Positions 24,181 through 36,735 of a stretch of 64,000 nt of DNA are shown in pieces (positions within the stretch are counted from its first letter, which is position 1; every line of letters starts with the position of its first letter). Position numbers and translations under genes: made by a program. Source of the DNA: Manduca sexta (lineage: Eukaryota > Arthropoda > Insecta > Lepidoptera > Sphingidae); NCBI RefSeq assembly GCF_014839805.1, contig NC_051141.1, positions 10,486,777 through 10,550,776 on the forward strand. Direction: 5' to 3'. The notes beneath the pieces were generated by a model. It saw only the letters and a program-made list of their open reading frames with translations, had not been told where the DNA came from and did no database searches.

Positions 24181-26449
24181 CCTTCGTTACGACTTCAATC
24201 CCGTTAAGCGGAACTTACCTTCTAATTTTTCCTCACCTATTTTGCGATGTCTGTATTTTGGCTACTGCAAATAATACATATTCTATAAACAATATTATAA
24301 TTTACAATTTTATTTTCAAAGGAATACAGACGATACAAATCAAAAAAATATTATGTTAATATAAAATTTTTATAATAGGAATTTAAGGATAATTTATGTT
24401 AAAAAATTGTGTAAAGTAGTCGTTTCAATAAAATATAGGTCCCTTTCTAAAACTAACTATACAACTAATTTACTCTTAGAAACGCTTCATAATTGAATTA
24501 GAATGCCGCATAGACAATATCAACTTAATATATTCGATTCGCCCTATATACGACCTATATCGACTACGAGAGTTAAGGCATTGGGCGGCAAAGAAATGTC
24601 AACATTTTGATTTTAAGCTATTATTTATTAAATTGACAGAGCAAGGCCTCTGTCTCTAATTGACTGCACTTTAGAAAAAAAATGTTCTTGCACATTTTAC
24701 AGTTTTGTCAATATTAGAAATTGTGTAAAAATATACATAATATAATGTGCTAGTATAGTTCGCTTATATGTGTGTGGCCAATATGCAGAAAATTTTGTTG
24801 TGGTCACTTTGGAAAAATTTTGGTGTTGGTGTTAGTACAGACTTTGTCGCGAAAGCCGCTTGGTGTCAGTCTTTTAAAAAATGAACGGTTATAAGCGGAA
24901 TGATGGCCTTTGTTTGCACTTTCGTTTACACGATATCCGAGAGTTACCATACGAATTGACTAACCTGAAGAAGAGCTATAGTAAGACGCGACGTGCGTCG
25001 TCACTGTGGCCTATTAGTGACATACACACAGCGGCCAGCCGTTACACGACGTGGGACCATAGCGCCTGACCCGTGCAAAATATTTGAACAATTAACAAGT
25101 GACAACCTCAGCCCCAATTAAATGTCTCAAAGATAGGATTATTCTCAATCTGTGCAATACCATGGCATCTATAGGTATTGTGCTATATTATTCTATTAAT
25201 TATCTATATAATACGGGAAAAATAATTATTCTATTGTAAAATACACATTACACTTCGATGAAAAGCTAAAATAATAGTCATTTAAAAGCCCACTACACTA
25301 AAGTTGTACAAATTATATTTAAAAAATAATTCGACTGTTTTTATTGAGGTAGGTGTATGTAGAACATTAGGTGTATTACACACACCGCAAAGATGTTTGA
25401 AACATTTAGCTTATTTTTTTAAAATACCATGAAAACTATGAACAATAAATTATTAATAATATCTGAGATGTCAGTTTATTGACTGAGTCTACTTTATCAA
25501 TAGGCCAAGTTTGTGGAGATAATGATGAACTTACATACGAGTACTTATTGCGGATATTTCAAATACCTACCGACCTAATCACTTACAAAACTTTCATCGA
25601 GGCAAATAATTATTATATCATTGTCTAGCAATATTTAAGTCAAGTTTACAAAAGATAGATAAACTTCCGAGTTAATTGGGTCACCGGTGATTAAAATACA
25701 GAACCTCCGTGACGTGAATGTGTTTGACTCTTGGCCGTCTCTTGATATGGATTGTGTCACTATTATATAAACAATTGACAACAAATAAACCATTATTTGT
25801 ACCAACAAATCCCATACACACACTTTAATGCTTATATAATTATTTAAACAGTTTCCACGGATTTCTTGTCATTTGTATTCCCGAGAGCGTCCTAAGAGAA
25901 CGATTAAAACATTGAAGCATATACTAAAAACAAAGCAGATATTATTTTTTATACTGGGTGCATTTCCATGCACAAATAAAAAATCCAGAGCAGTGCATAT
26001 AAATAAGTGCTACATAAATAATATATAATTAAATAATTATTATATAATTTTAATGGCAACACAATGTCGCCTTTAAACATTTGTAGCAAAAATAGCCGAA
26101 CCTTTTTATCTATCTATCTATTGGACTGCAAAAATAATTGCCAGACCAGTCAAAAAGAAAACTCTTCCGCAATTGCATAAGTTGCTAGGCCCGGCCGGTG
26201 CAAGACTGACGAATGGATCAATAGCGGAAGGTAACCGGAACAGCTAGAGCCTAGAACAAATCTTACAGAAAATTAAAATGTGAAGCCGACTCCTGACTCC
26301 AGTCAAACCTAGAAAATGGTGCTTTCACGCTGGCACTACACGACCTTCCATCATTTGTGTCTTCATACACTCGTTGTGAGTGCTTAAAAAATTTAAAATT
26401 ATACAGAGATCAAGTCCCACAAGAACAAATATTTGTCTTAAAATCTTGT
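24181..26449. other. Intergenic, no gene recognised; one candidate noncoding exon
   Basis: Mostly AT-rich. The block 24820-25075 is less AT-rich and on the minus strand contains CTTCTTCAG|GTTAGT (donor at 24964), so it might be a 5' UTR exon of the LRR gene. Its plus-strand frame encodes nothing recognisable. Confidence 0.35.
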
Positions 26450-26454
26450 AGTGA

Positions 26455-26650
26455 GTCTCTCGTAGGGGAGTATCCGTCTGAGTAGTTACTACCACAATAC
26501 CACAGCCGCCATCAGCAGTGTGTAAACACTGTTGTGTTCCAGTTTGATATTTAATTTATCTTAAGATGATAAGCGTAGTGAAATGCCACACAGTTAAAGA
26601 TGTAGAGCTAGTGTCGCGGCCACTCTAGGTGCTAAGTGGCATAGGGCTCC
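26455..26650 (+). repeat. Dispersed lepidopteran repeat fragment
   Basis: Contains GGAGTATCCGTCTGAGTAG, CAGTGTGTAAACACTGTTGT then GTTCCAGTTTG, and a 3' part around GGTGCTAAGTGGC. I recognise this as a common lepidopteran interspersed repeat, probably the 3' end of a LINE or a derived SINE. Ends are approximate. Confidence 0.5.
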
Positions 26651-26762
26651 TAAATCTAAAATATAAAAGTCAATGTAGCGGGAAAACTATGACAGCTCGC
26701 ACATTCCTCAAATACATACGTAAGTAAACAATTAAAGCCAGCTATTGTTTTAATATAAACAA

Positions 26763-27104
26763 TGTCAGCCCTATTTTATATATTGTCCCACTGCTAGGCA
26801 CGGATCTTTTCTGCTACTGAAAAGGAAAAGGCCTATTCCGCCACGCTGCTGTAATGCGGATTAGCAGACTTCACAAACCTTTAAAACTCTTATAGAGAAT
26901 TTTCAGGATTGCAGGTTTCCTCATGTGTCTTTTTTTCACCGTTAAATCAAGCGATAATCTACAAAAAATACACGTATAAATTTAAAAAAGACAGAAGTGC
27001 ATGCTTTTAGATTTTAAACTTGCGGACATTTGTGTCTATTATTCAGTACTTAATGATTTTATTTTATGCGTAGCGTTCTGATCCCAATTACACCATCGCC
27101 GCTT
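26763..27104 (-). mobile_element. SINE family B, minus-strand copy
   Basis: The minus strand starts GCGGCGATGGTGTAATTGGG and continues with TTAACGGTGAAAAAAAGACA, AGGAAACCTGCA, GCAGCGTGGCGGAATAGGCC and CCTAGCAGTGGGACA, parallel to the copy at 18074-18396. It is clearly diverged, so older. Confidence 0.8.
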
Positions 27105-28854
27105 CAATCCTCAATTATATAATAATTAATATCTTTTAGGTGCTTACGAAATTGAAATATCATTGTTATCGTCACAATCGATAATTTAATTCAATGAAAG
27201 AGAATAATATCGTCAAGGTTTGGTGATCCTGTATGAACATAATACAGTTCCAAAATGGATTCGAAAGCGTGGTACAAAATTCTACACGATTTTTCACTTT
27301 GCCTGTCCATTCCTTGGTTTGACGAGGTTGTGCGTATCATTGCGGACAAGAATTTAGGCGCTTTATATCTTACAAATATGAACCCACACAAATATAAACG
27401 GAATCAAATTGCGTAAATATTTACATTACATAAAATTATGGTAAACATAAAAACCAATAAAAGGATCATATACGCTAAATTGCATACATTCTATCTGTTT
27501 ATATTTATTTATTAAACGGTAACTTCTACAAATTTGTTTAAACTTAGTAAGAGGTAGATTTCTGAATAAATAGAAAATCATTACAATAATACTATCTGAA
27601 ACAAAATAATACATAAATACCCGTCTCATTGGTTAGTTTTCTCGCGCTATACAATAAAATCAGCTTTTCACATTACCTACATCAAATAATCCTTATTGCT
27701 ACTATTTGAAAGTCAAAGCGTAAGTTTCCTAACAAAAAATACTGTGTAATATTTTCAATCATTTATATTGTATTGTTTAACTAAGTTAAATATTTTATAC
27801 ATCATTATTATTACAAATTTTGTTGTAAACAATAACTTGTACATTAAGTTATATTATTCAACTATGCAAATTAAATAGGCGACCGTGAAATCGCGAATTT
27901 GGTAGCTGTATAAAAGAATCGTTACTACAAAACTAGTTTTTGTTATATTTACAAATGCGGATATTACTTGGAATTCGTTGTATTTAAAAATACCCACAAA
28001 TTGTCGCCGCATAAAAACACGTTAATATGAGATTTACTTCAACAATATATTTTCAATCGCATTTTAATTATATATTATTAATTATCATATTATGAGATCT
28101 TAAATATTACTTCATACAATGATAAATTCAGATTGATCATGCGCACATGCATGAGCAAAAAACGGTTATCCATAATTCGATTTGTTAAACATAATATATT
28201 GAAATAGAGCTACAAAATGAGCATGAAATATGTGGCTAAAATCCTCACGTTTTTCACTGATCCGAGGGTGATCTTGAGCTCTCATAAGCTTGTAGCACAT
28301 TTACATATGTAAAGCGCAACCTGACTAGCAATTTCAACAATTTACCCGGCCACAATAATTAGGTATTACCCGAGGCTATCAAATGCTTTTTTATTTCAAT
28401 GGCAACCAACCATAGAATTATTATTTAGTTTCTTCTACCTCCATGCATGATTTGATACATGAATAATTATGTACTCATCGAATCAACTCTTCACCATTAA
28501 CAGCTTACAAAAGACTAACTTCTCTGGCAAGCAATTTAATGACACCGACCCCTTAAACGCTATTTGGTTTCTTAAAGTGATATAAGTACTTAGTTTTCTT
28601 TTTCCCGCAATGATTTATCTAAATAAATTACCTGAGCAAGATAAGCCTTTTTTTTGCGGAGAGTATATTGCGTTATCTCTAGCACTATCTAGAGGGTGAG
28701 TATAACGGTTATATTGGTTTCACCGGTCTTACGACCCAGTTTCGAGCAGAATAAGTCAAACTTGAGCATCATATTGAAAATATAGCACATGATGGTACTA
28801 TAAATTTTATAAAATAATAAAAATAATTTTAACAATAAATTAAACCGCCTTCAA

Positions 28855-28935
28855 TAACCACTCAAAACCAAAAAATAATTTCACATAACAGGTATATACT
28901 AGATACCAATTTTGGAGTTGGTGCCTAATTCAATC
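28855..28935 (+). repeat. Fragment of the repeat also found as the arms at 53481 and 54050
   Basis: Shares AATTTCACATAACAGGTATA, CCAATTTTGGAGTTGGTGCC and the CAAAACCAAAAAAT lead with the inverted arms at 53481-53575 and 53957-54050. Confidence 0.6.
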
Positions 28936-29336
28936 CATTTTTTGAAATCGGTTAAAAATACATCTTCACATACAAACATTTAACACCCGTAGCGCTATAC
29001 TGTTTAGTAGAGACCTAGAGACGATTAAATATTAATATAATTGCAGTACATTTCAATCTATGAAAACATAATTAGATGGTAGGAAAATTTATAATAGCTT
29101 AATTTATATGAGTCTGCATTTATTGCTTCTATTTATAATAAGATATTATCTTACTGACTTTAATGATTTATATTTTTCAGACAACAACGGCGGTAAGGAT
29201 CAATATCATTCTTTATAGTTATTTAAAGGACGAAAAGTTGCACTAATTCAAATGCTACCATTTATTATTACCATTTATTACCATTTATCATGTATGCAAG
29301 TTATCAAATGTAGAATAAGTAAAGAGGATTTTTTTA

Positions 29337-29610
29337 TTGTACAGACACCACAAAGTGACGTCACCGTACCTGACGCTAAGCGAAGTGGAGTCCCTCCACT
29401 TCCGAGAGATGATTATGCTCCGTCCATCCACACAATTATACCGGCCTGTTCGATCGGGATATAACAGGCTCATATCAAAACGCGACACACTTATGTGGAT
29501 AACTATGGCAGGTTTTAAGACTTTTTGTACGGTACACGATATCAAGTCCGATACAGAATATATCCTACCACCAGCGCGTCGACAATGACGTCTGCGCGTT
29601 TCCTCTCATA
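29337..29610. other. GC-richer block of unknown origin with CRE-like palindrome and hairpin
   Basis: Contains a perfect TGACGTCA (29356-29363) and a perfect 9-bp hairpin GAAGTGGAG/CTCCACTTC with a 3-nt loop (29382-29402). Frames are open on both strands but encode nothing I recognise. It may be a transposon piece. Confidence 0.3.
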
Positions 29611-31352
29611 ATTCCTACAATCATCACAAAAAATTGTTGTGACATTATTTTCTTAAAAATTATCCTTTGCATCTTAAAAAATGCTTACTTATAAATATAG
29701 TTGTATTATTATAAAAGTTATAAAAGATTTTAAGAATAAATAATATGTTAACTCTATAGTATATTATCATTAAATAAAAAGGTATACGAGATGTTATGGT
29801 CACTAGTTTCTTAGGACCATCGATTCCACATTCACCACTCTTTCTTAGAAATAAATACTATTACATTATAATAGTTGATATGGGCTACAGGCCGGTAGTC
29901 AGGATAATACTGATTTAAAAACCTAGCTATAACACGATGTCCTATATTGGCTGTTGACATTAATTATGCTATCTCAAACATAGTGTCTGGAACGCTTATG
30001 TAGCGAAGGTGGTGATGATCTACCAACTTAATACTTAATACTTTAGAAATACCAACTGGGATTTTTTATTTAAGTACAAATTAATTTGATTGCTTTTTTA
30101 TTATTCACAATAAAACGTATTATATGTGTAGATAAGTAACTAGTTAGCATTGCATCTTCCTGCCAGGGTCGGATCAACCTTAAGGAGGTTAGGGGCCCTA
30201 CGCCCCGAGTAAAAAAATATAAACAAGTTTCAGGTGAAAATTCAATTAAAAGATTAGTATACATTAACTATTGTTGCAAAATAATAACTGACGGGAAGTT
30301 AACTTTAAATAACATGAAATAAACATGTTAAATTATTTATGCCCGTTTTTGTGAATTTTCTCTATTACTGGTAGATTTATCTAGATGGTTTAACAGACTA
30401 AGATATCATACATGTAATGCTACCCAAAGTTTTGGACACAACATTTTTTTTAATAATTTGTCTATGATTCCTTTTTTGATACTTCACAATATACAACATA
30501 TAACTTTTAATACTTTAGAACAGCATACGTAAGTATTTACCACTCATTAGTTTGTTTTTTTATTCATGAAAATGACGATGTACCCTATTAGTATAGTAAA
30601 TTTCGGTCTAGTGTGTATTGGACCATATTATGTAGAAGAAACTTTTGTAGTTGCCTGTCATATTGTATTAATTTATATACACTACCGGCTTTGTATAACT
30701 AAAGATTTTATCTGTGTTCGCTTTTTAAATTCTTTGTTCATGGTGGAATTAAAGGAACTATAATGGTAGGTATACTCCAGCGGTTTACGTATTTAACTAA
30801 ATGTAAACAAAGTATGAGATACGATTCGTGGGTAGTCAACCTTTTTTAACAACAGTGTATACGACGGATGTGTTAATGAAACTACAGCGTATAACACACT
30901 TAAAGTGATTAAATTCTGTTTAGAAACAAAACAAATAATTAACAATAAATAATAGTATAAAAAAAATAAAAAAATATTATAAATAAATAAATTTCTATAA
31001 ACTAAGTAATTTTTCGATAATCGGTGTCCGGTTAATCGTTTAAATTAAACGTCGGTCAGTTTTAATGGCGTAATACTTGACAGTCGTACTCTTACATTTA
31101 GTAGGGTTATCTGTTACAATCCATCGTAAAAATGATTTTAGTGCTTGTCGTTTTAGGTTTTATACAGTTGAAAGATCGCGATGGATTATAACAGCATTGT
31201 AAATTAGTATAATGAATTGTGTTAACGCTTTTCAATTAAAATTACAACTTAGGACTAAGAGTCTCTGAATTAATTAACGAACAGAAATGGCGCAACTATA
31301 ATAGATCATTAAATTTTATTTTGGCTGAAAATTGGACATAGGATACTTTTTA

Positions 31353-31965
31353 TTATTATATATAGCTGAAGAGTTTGTTTGTTTGTTTGTATGCGCTTAT
31401 CTCAGAAACTACCGGTTCAAACTAAAAAAAATTTTTTGGGTTGGATAGCCCTTTGTTCGTGGAGTGCTATAGGCTATATATCATCACGCTATACCCAATA
31501 GGAGTGGAGCAGTAAAGGCTAATCTCAGGAACTACCGGTTCGAACTGTTTTTTTTTTGTGTTGAATAGCCCTTTATTTGTGGAGTGCTATAAGCTATATA
31601 TCATCACGTTATGACTAATAGGAGCGGAGCAGTAATGAAACATGTTGCAAAAACGAGGAAAATTTATTAGTTTTGAGAGCTTCCGTTGCGTGTACTGCGT
31701 AAACGGTTAAAGTTATGCAACAATGATGTATGACGGGATTGTTCCTCTTGAAAAGTTCTACAAGAATATATTATAAAACAAAATCTGCCTGAATGTATTA
31801 AACTCCAAAAGTACCCAACGTATTAAGATAAAATTGGGTATGGAGACAGTTTGAGACCCTGGGAAGAACATAGGTTCCCGGAAAAATATATAGCGTGACT
31901 TTTATAACGGAAAGCTTTAGCCCGAAAAACTTTATAAGGCGGGCGGAGCCGCGGGCAAAAGCTAG
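31353..31965 (+). mobile_element. Non-autonomous Helitron copy with two tandem units
   Basis: Same family as 14151-15157: a GTTT microsatellite near 31371, two ~123-bp units with ACTACCGGTTC, then the 3' hairpin GGCGGGCGGAGCCGCGGGC and AAAAGCTAG ending at 31965 before T. The 5' TC terminus is diverged or truncated. Confidence 0.8.
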
Positions 31966-33540
31966 TTAGTAATAAAATAAGATAAGTATGACAACGAACT
32001 AATGCGGACGCGAATAAGAAACAAAAAAATGTAATTAATATGAAACATTATAATAAAATAAAAAAGTATCCTTTAATTAAGCTAATATCTTTAAATTGAG
32101 CCGTTTTAAATATTTAGTCGGAGAGCATCAGCTATTGGTTATAACAAGGCAGTGGAATCTTTTCTACGAATATTTTACATAATCGACGCGATATTTGAAA
32201 GAATGGAAATTCTTTCCATAATTAAGGTTATTCTTTTTAGTGATATAAACATATAATTCTTAGAAAATGTTTTTCTCTAAAACTTGCCGTACCATATAAT
32301 TTAGATCTGCAATATTTAATAGCCCTTCTAACATGGGCTGTACATTGATCTCTGAGGAATATTGTAGCGTTGTTTATATCGGCACATCCTAGTATAGATT
32401 ATTTCCTCGAAGAAGACACGCCCCACTACTTTTAGAATGGGGGTATTGCGGAGTGTCGCGAGGTGAGGAGACTAATCCAAGCCTCAATCACGGAGCCGTC
32501 AATGATTGGATGCACAAGAGTTGTCCACGTTGGGCAATCCCTTGATACATCACGAAAGTTGCTCTACTTAATTTTTTTTATTATTTATTTATTTATTAAT
32601 CGAATTCATAAAAGAATTAGTTTCCAAGTTCGGTAATATCTATTTTTTACCTATTGTAATATATGCTATAATTAGTGAATTTTCTTATCCATACGGATAA
32701 TCGTGTATTGTAATTAACATGTTTATGTTGGAAATAAATCAATCAAATCTGAACATTTCTTAGAAGACGAACTCTGTATTTATAGAGCGACGAGTGACAC
32801 AATGTGGCAGCCACTGAAACCCTTATCGCCATAGGCGTAATATCGATTTATTTATAAAAAAAAAATACATAAATCGCAAAAAACAGTAACTATCCCTTTA
32901 CCTCATTTGGAATGCAACAATCCTGGTAAATTTGCATAGGTACTCCTGTGATACTTTTCAAAACCAAACGCTCCCGGGCTTGCATATAATGGCATATACA
33001 CGACGCTAAACATAATATTATTAATATTTAACCGAGGTTATTAATAGATCGTGACACTGAGAAGGCACCAGACATATCCGGTAGTCGGTCTTGAGATGGC
33101 GTAAGCAGAGAACTGCGCCGGCAGCCTCATGTGATGCTCAATCGTATGAATGGCGAAAATAGTCCTATCGTTGGGTAAATTTAACATGCATAAATGCTGC
33201 TGATACCGGTTATTCGTAGCAATAGTAGATAAACATAATAAATAATGTGTAAATTGTATTTTATGCGCTGCTTTATTCTTTGAAAGTCTTCAACCTGTAA
33301 TTATAGTCCATGAAAAGCGCTACAGTCGTTACATAGATAAGTCCTAATAGCTGATCAGCTACGAAACACGTTCCGTGTTCTGTTTCGTGATTATAAGCAA
33401 ATAATTTACCTTAAAAAAAGTATAAATTTCGAAATCACATACACTTCCATAGATACTTTAAGTATCTATTTACTTCTATTTATTATAATCTGAGTTTCTG
33501 AATATAATAAAATACCCTTGCATTTACATTTAAGAGTATT
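31966..33540. other. Intergenic, no gene recognised
   Basis: AT-rich with a moderately GC-rich patch at 32395-32550 that I could not assign. No coding exon was recognised. Confidence 0.5.
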
Positions 33541-33562
33541 CTTCTTCTTCTTCTTCTTCTTT
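33541..33562 (+). repeat. (TTC)n microsatellite
   Basis: An uninterrupted TTC/CTT run beginning at 33541, followed by sequence (ATGGCTCCACCGTTTTATCG) that may belong to a repeat. Confidence 0.8.
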
Positions 33563-33766
33563 TAATATAAAAATGGCTCCACCGTTTTATCGGTGATTTT
33601 GCCAAATTTAAGAGTATTAGAGACATGATTCAGATATAACTGTCAGTGTCAGTGATAGCCAAGTTTTCGGTTTCATAGAACTAACAAAATACTCTAAGAC
33701 ATACATTTTCCCTACCTCCTAATCACTATTACTTTCCTTAAGATCCGGCAAACATCCGAAGTTCAT

Positions 33767-34048
33767 CTAGCGCTGTAGGTTATCACGATTCTGGAGATTA
33801 CTTAACATTAGAGAACCCATATGAGACGCCGGCGCATCGCATAAAAATGCACGTGTAGGTACCTTTAAAAATATCCGTGAACGACGATTACACAAGTTAA
33901 AAAGTGCGCTTGCGCCGTCAATTGTTATGATTGTACTGATCGTCGGTATGTCGATATGCTTAATGACATTATTTTGTGGCTTTATCAGGCGGAGGCGTGT
34001 TAATAAATGCTGGAATTTCCGCGAATCACAACCAAACCATATGACCAT
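33767..34048 (-). pseudogene. Possible transposase relic (CACTA/EnSpm-like)
   Basis: The minus strand has a 93-residue open frame containing ISTIITIDGASALFN and VPTRAFLCDAPASHMGS. The spacing of IxIDG and RAFxCDAPA resembles a conserved stretch of transposase-domain proteins I associate with CACTA/EnSpm elements. The flanks are degenerate, with no Cys-rich continuation, so if the resemblance is real this is an internal fragment. An overlapping plus-strand frame at 33927 has a hydrophobic stretch but looks like its shadow. Confidence 0.33.
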
Positions 34049-34112
34049 CAGCAGAGGTCAAGGGTATATTCGAACCCGTCTTAACTTAAAAAACACGACT
34101 ATTAAAAATTAG

Positions 34113-35149
34113 TTTTGCACACAAGTAGCAACCTTTCGCTGACCAGATTAAAGCCTTGGGTCAGTATTAATGTGACATTGATTCGTTTTCTATTTCATTT
34201 TAGGGTTTTGTGGATAAACAAGCCGTCCTACAATTTCGTCAAGAAAGTCCGATCAGAATTTTATTTAAAAAAGAAATCAGTATTGCCAGGAAGATCCCGA
34301 CACAATGACCTCGGATCAAGAAACTTTATTTTTTTATTATATTATAGTTATATTATTTTTGGAATTCAATCGAAACACAGCAAAAACCCCTTACACAATC
34401 AATAGCCCTTGCATTTATTATAGATTATTGAATCACGTCACTGTGGACTTTTGTTTAATGGAACCGAATGCTGTATGACGTTGTGACCACAATGATAATA
34501 AGTCCAAGTAATATTCAGATTCGTCTTTTGTTTCGTCCAAAGTATCGTTCCAAACAAGACGTTTTGTCTGGGTCAGGCGGTACCGCAGCAACAAGTCTGA
34601 GACCTAAGATCAAATGAGTTCGTGACAGACGAACTAATTGTTTTGCCTTTGTCATGATAATTTAAAAATATCCAAGTTTATAAATCCTATAGTAATTACT
34701 TGTATAATAAAATCCATAGAGATTAAAGAGAGCAATGTTAGAGGATCGTAGTCACCTCTTATATTCGATTGCGTTAAATCTCTAAGAATGTGATATGTGC
34801 AAGCCGGTCGCGGATCATACATCGAAAGCTAACGATGTATATAAAGTGTGTATACATAACCTGGGATATTCATATGTATGTGTAACAGGTATTAAATCAA
34901 TAACTGGGAGTCTAGCGCCACAGATTATAAATCTGGTCTGTGCGAATTTCAATATCCCGTATCGCACGGACTTCACGTTTCGATACTAGGATATAATAAC
35001 TGCACAGCAAATACTCCTTGCGAAGTACCTGCTCTGCGCAAGCGTGGGCCCGGATATTATTGATTTTGAGCTGAGCTGTTTCCTCCCGCCTCCGCCCAGT
35101 TTATAAAATCCTAGTAAATCATCATCGTTACATCGAAAAGCTCGATATA
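34113..35149. other. Intergenic, no gene recognised
   Basis: A plus-strand open frame at 34115-34405 follows an acceptor-like TTTCATTTTAG near 34204, but its sequence matches nothing I know. The remainder is AT-rich. Confidence 0.4.
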
Positions 35150-35440
35150 GCATGATAGCCTAGTTAGGAATGGAGCGAAATATCAAGACAGCAACCCGCA
35201 GGTTCAACACCCACAAGGCACACATCTCTGACTTTTCGAAGTTACGTTATCAATTATAATCGTTGGTTTTAACTGCAAATGAAAACATCGTAAGAAAACG
35301 TAGGTTCAAAAAAATTTCTAACATACCTACGTGATGTCTCCCACTACGCCAGATTAGCGTATTAGAAGGCCTAACACCTATTAGTAGTAAAAGAGGTCCG
35401 TGCCCAGAAATGAGACAGTATATAATACGGGTCTATTTAT
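35150..35440 (+). mobile_element. SINE family B, diverged copy lacking the extreme 5' end
   Basis: Begins near GATAGCCTAGTTAGGAATGG, with CCGCAGGTTCAACACCC (B box), ACACATCTCTGACTTTTCGA, ATGAAAACATCGTAAG and GTCCGTGCCCAGAAATG, colinear with 18074-18396. Confidence 0.75.
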
Positions 35441-36544
35441 TAAGTATTTCATTGTAGAATTAACTATTTGGCGATTATTATAAAACATACAACAACTCGC
35501 TTTTTTAACGCTTCCATTAATCAAATAATTAAACGAGACAAAGGCGATTAGGTTTGTAAAACTATGTTAAAAAAAGGCATGAAGGCGTCGAAAACCTTCA
35601 ATAAAATAGGTTCGATTATAATTGAAGTTAATAAGGTACCAGACGCATTTTTGTTCTTTACTATTATCAAATATTTACATAATATAAATTATAACACAGA
35701 AGGAATTATTTAAATCCGGTAAAAAATCAACAAGTTATATATCTTTGAATTTCGGTGGAAGGGGTAATTAACAAGAAACAGAAAAGAGACAAAATACCCT
35801 CATGTGACGTCATCGGGAATTACGACGCGTGCGAAAGAAAAAGATGAAGCGATATCCCCACATCGTGCCCACTTCTGCACATTACAATATTTTAAATATG
35901 AATTACTCGCTCATTTTTAAACAATTTTTATGCAGTTTTCGCAGGAGTGCTTCTTTTTCGTATTATTAACCATTACATATAGAATAATATACAAAATCAA
36001 GCATAGGCCGGTCCTGTTAAGGGCGTGGTACAGGCATTGATGCCGTTACTATTTGCAATAACCAACAGTTTCGTGTAACTTTTAAAAGTTTACTTGACCC
36101 TGAAAGTATAGAAAACGATTTTTAGTTCCGTATTCACGTCTTACAAAGAAAACATAAAAAACTGGTGTCGGTAAAACTGATTTACAACATAATGCGAAAC
36201 GTCATTTACCGTGATTATTATTCATTATTTTCGTAAGGGCACTTAATGTCCATCTTAAGGATTATCTATTTCCGTAAATGACATAGTGCACAATTTATAA
36301 CCCATAAAGTTAATTATTATGTTTTTTCGTGTTTTACAAATCCTAGTTATGCTGCTTTAATATAAGGCATAGTTATAAACTTAATTCATTGGGTCGCTGA
36401 CCTCAAAATTGGTAATGTTCGTAAATCTCGCCAATGCCCATTATAGTTTTATTGATATTTTAGGCTTCGTTCGTTAAACTGGTTCCTTATAATTTATCTT
36501 CTGATTTTCTAAAAACATAATCAAGCAATCAGTATTAGGTATAG
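35441..36544. other. Intergenic, no gene recognised
   Basis: AT-rich, with one perfect TGACGTCA palindrome near 35813. No coding sequence or bounded repeat was recognised. Confidence 0.45.
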
Positions 36545-36735
36545 AAAACTGGCAATTACTTTGGTTGTGTAGTTGTATATATAGCACCTCTCCGAGGTCC
36601 GGTGTTGGAAACCTAGTTAAATGATATTGATAGTGGGTAGTGATGTTAGGTTTTTAGCTCAGAACACACATGGTGTAAAGTGGGTACTCTAGTTGCACCT
36701 ATGTCGACTCCTCCGGATATGAAGGCGTGATGTTT
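36545..36735 (+). mobile_element. SINE family A, diverged copy
   Basis: The 3' part GTGGGTACTCTAGTTGCACC and CCTCCGGATATGAAGGCGTG matches the 3' part of the SINE at 4376-4650. A weak tRNA-like head (GTGTAGTTGTATATATAGC, GGTGTTGGAAACC) precedes it. Confidence 0.6.

Larger units (their letters stand above)
27105..31352. other. Intergenic, no gene recognised
   Basis: AT-rich throughout, with chance frames only. It holds a repeat fragment at 28855-28935 and a more GC-rich block at 29337-29610, each listed separately. Confidence 0.5.

Noticed and set aside
33927..34112. Plus-strand frame with a membrane-like stretch (SIVMIVLIVGMSICLMTLFC)
   Set aside because: It overlaps the more protein-like minus-strand frame, has no splice context and no family resemblance.
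34115..34405. Plus-strand frame after an acceptor-like TTTCATTTTAG
   Set aside because: No domain, no matching donor and no recognisable neighbour exon.
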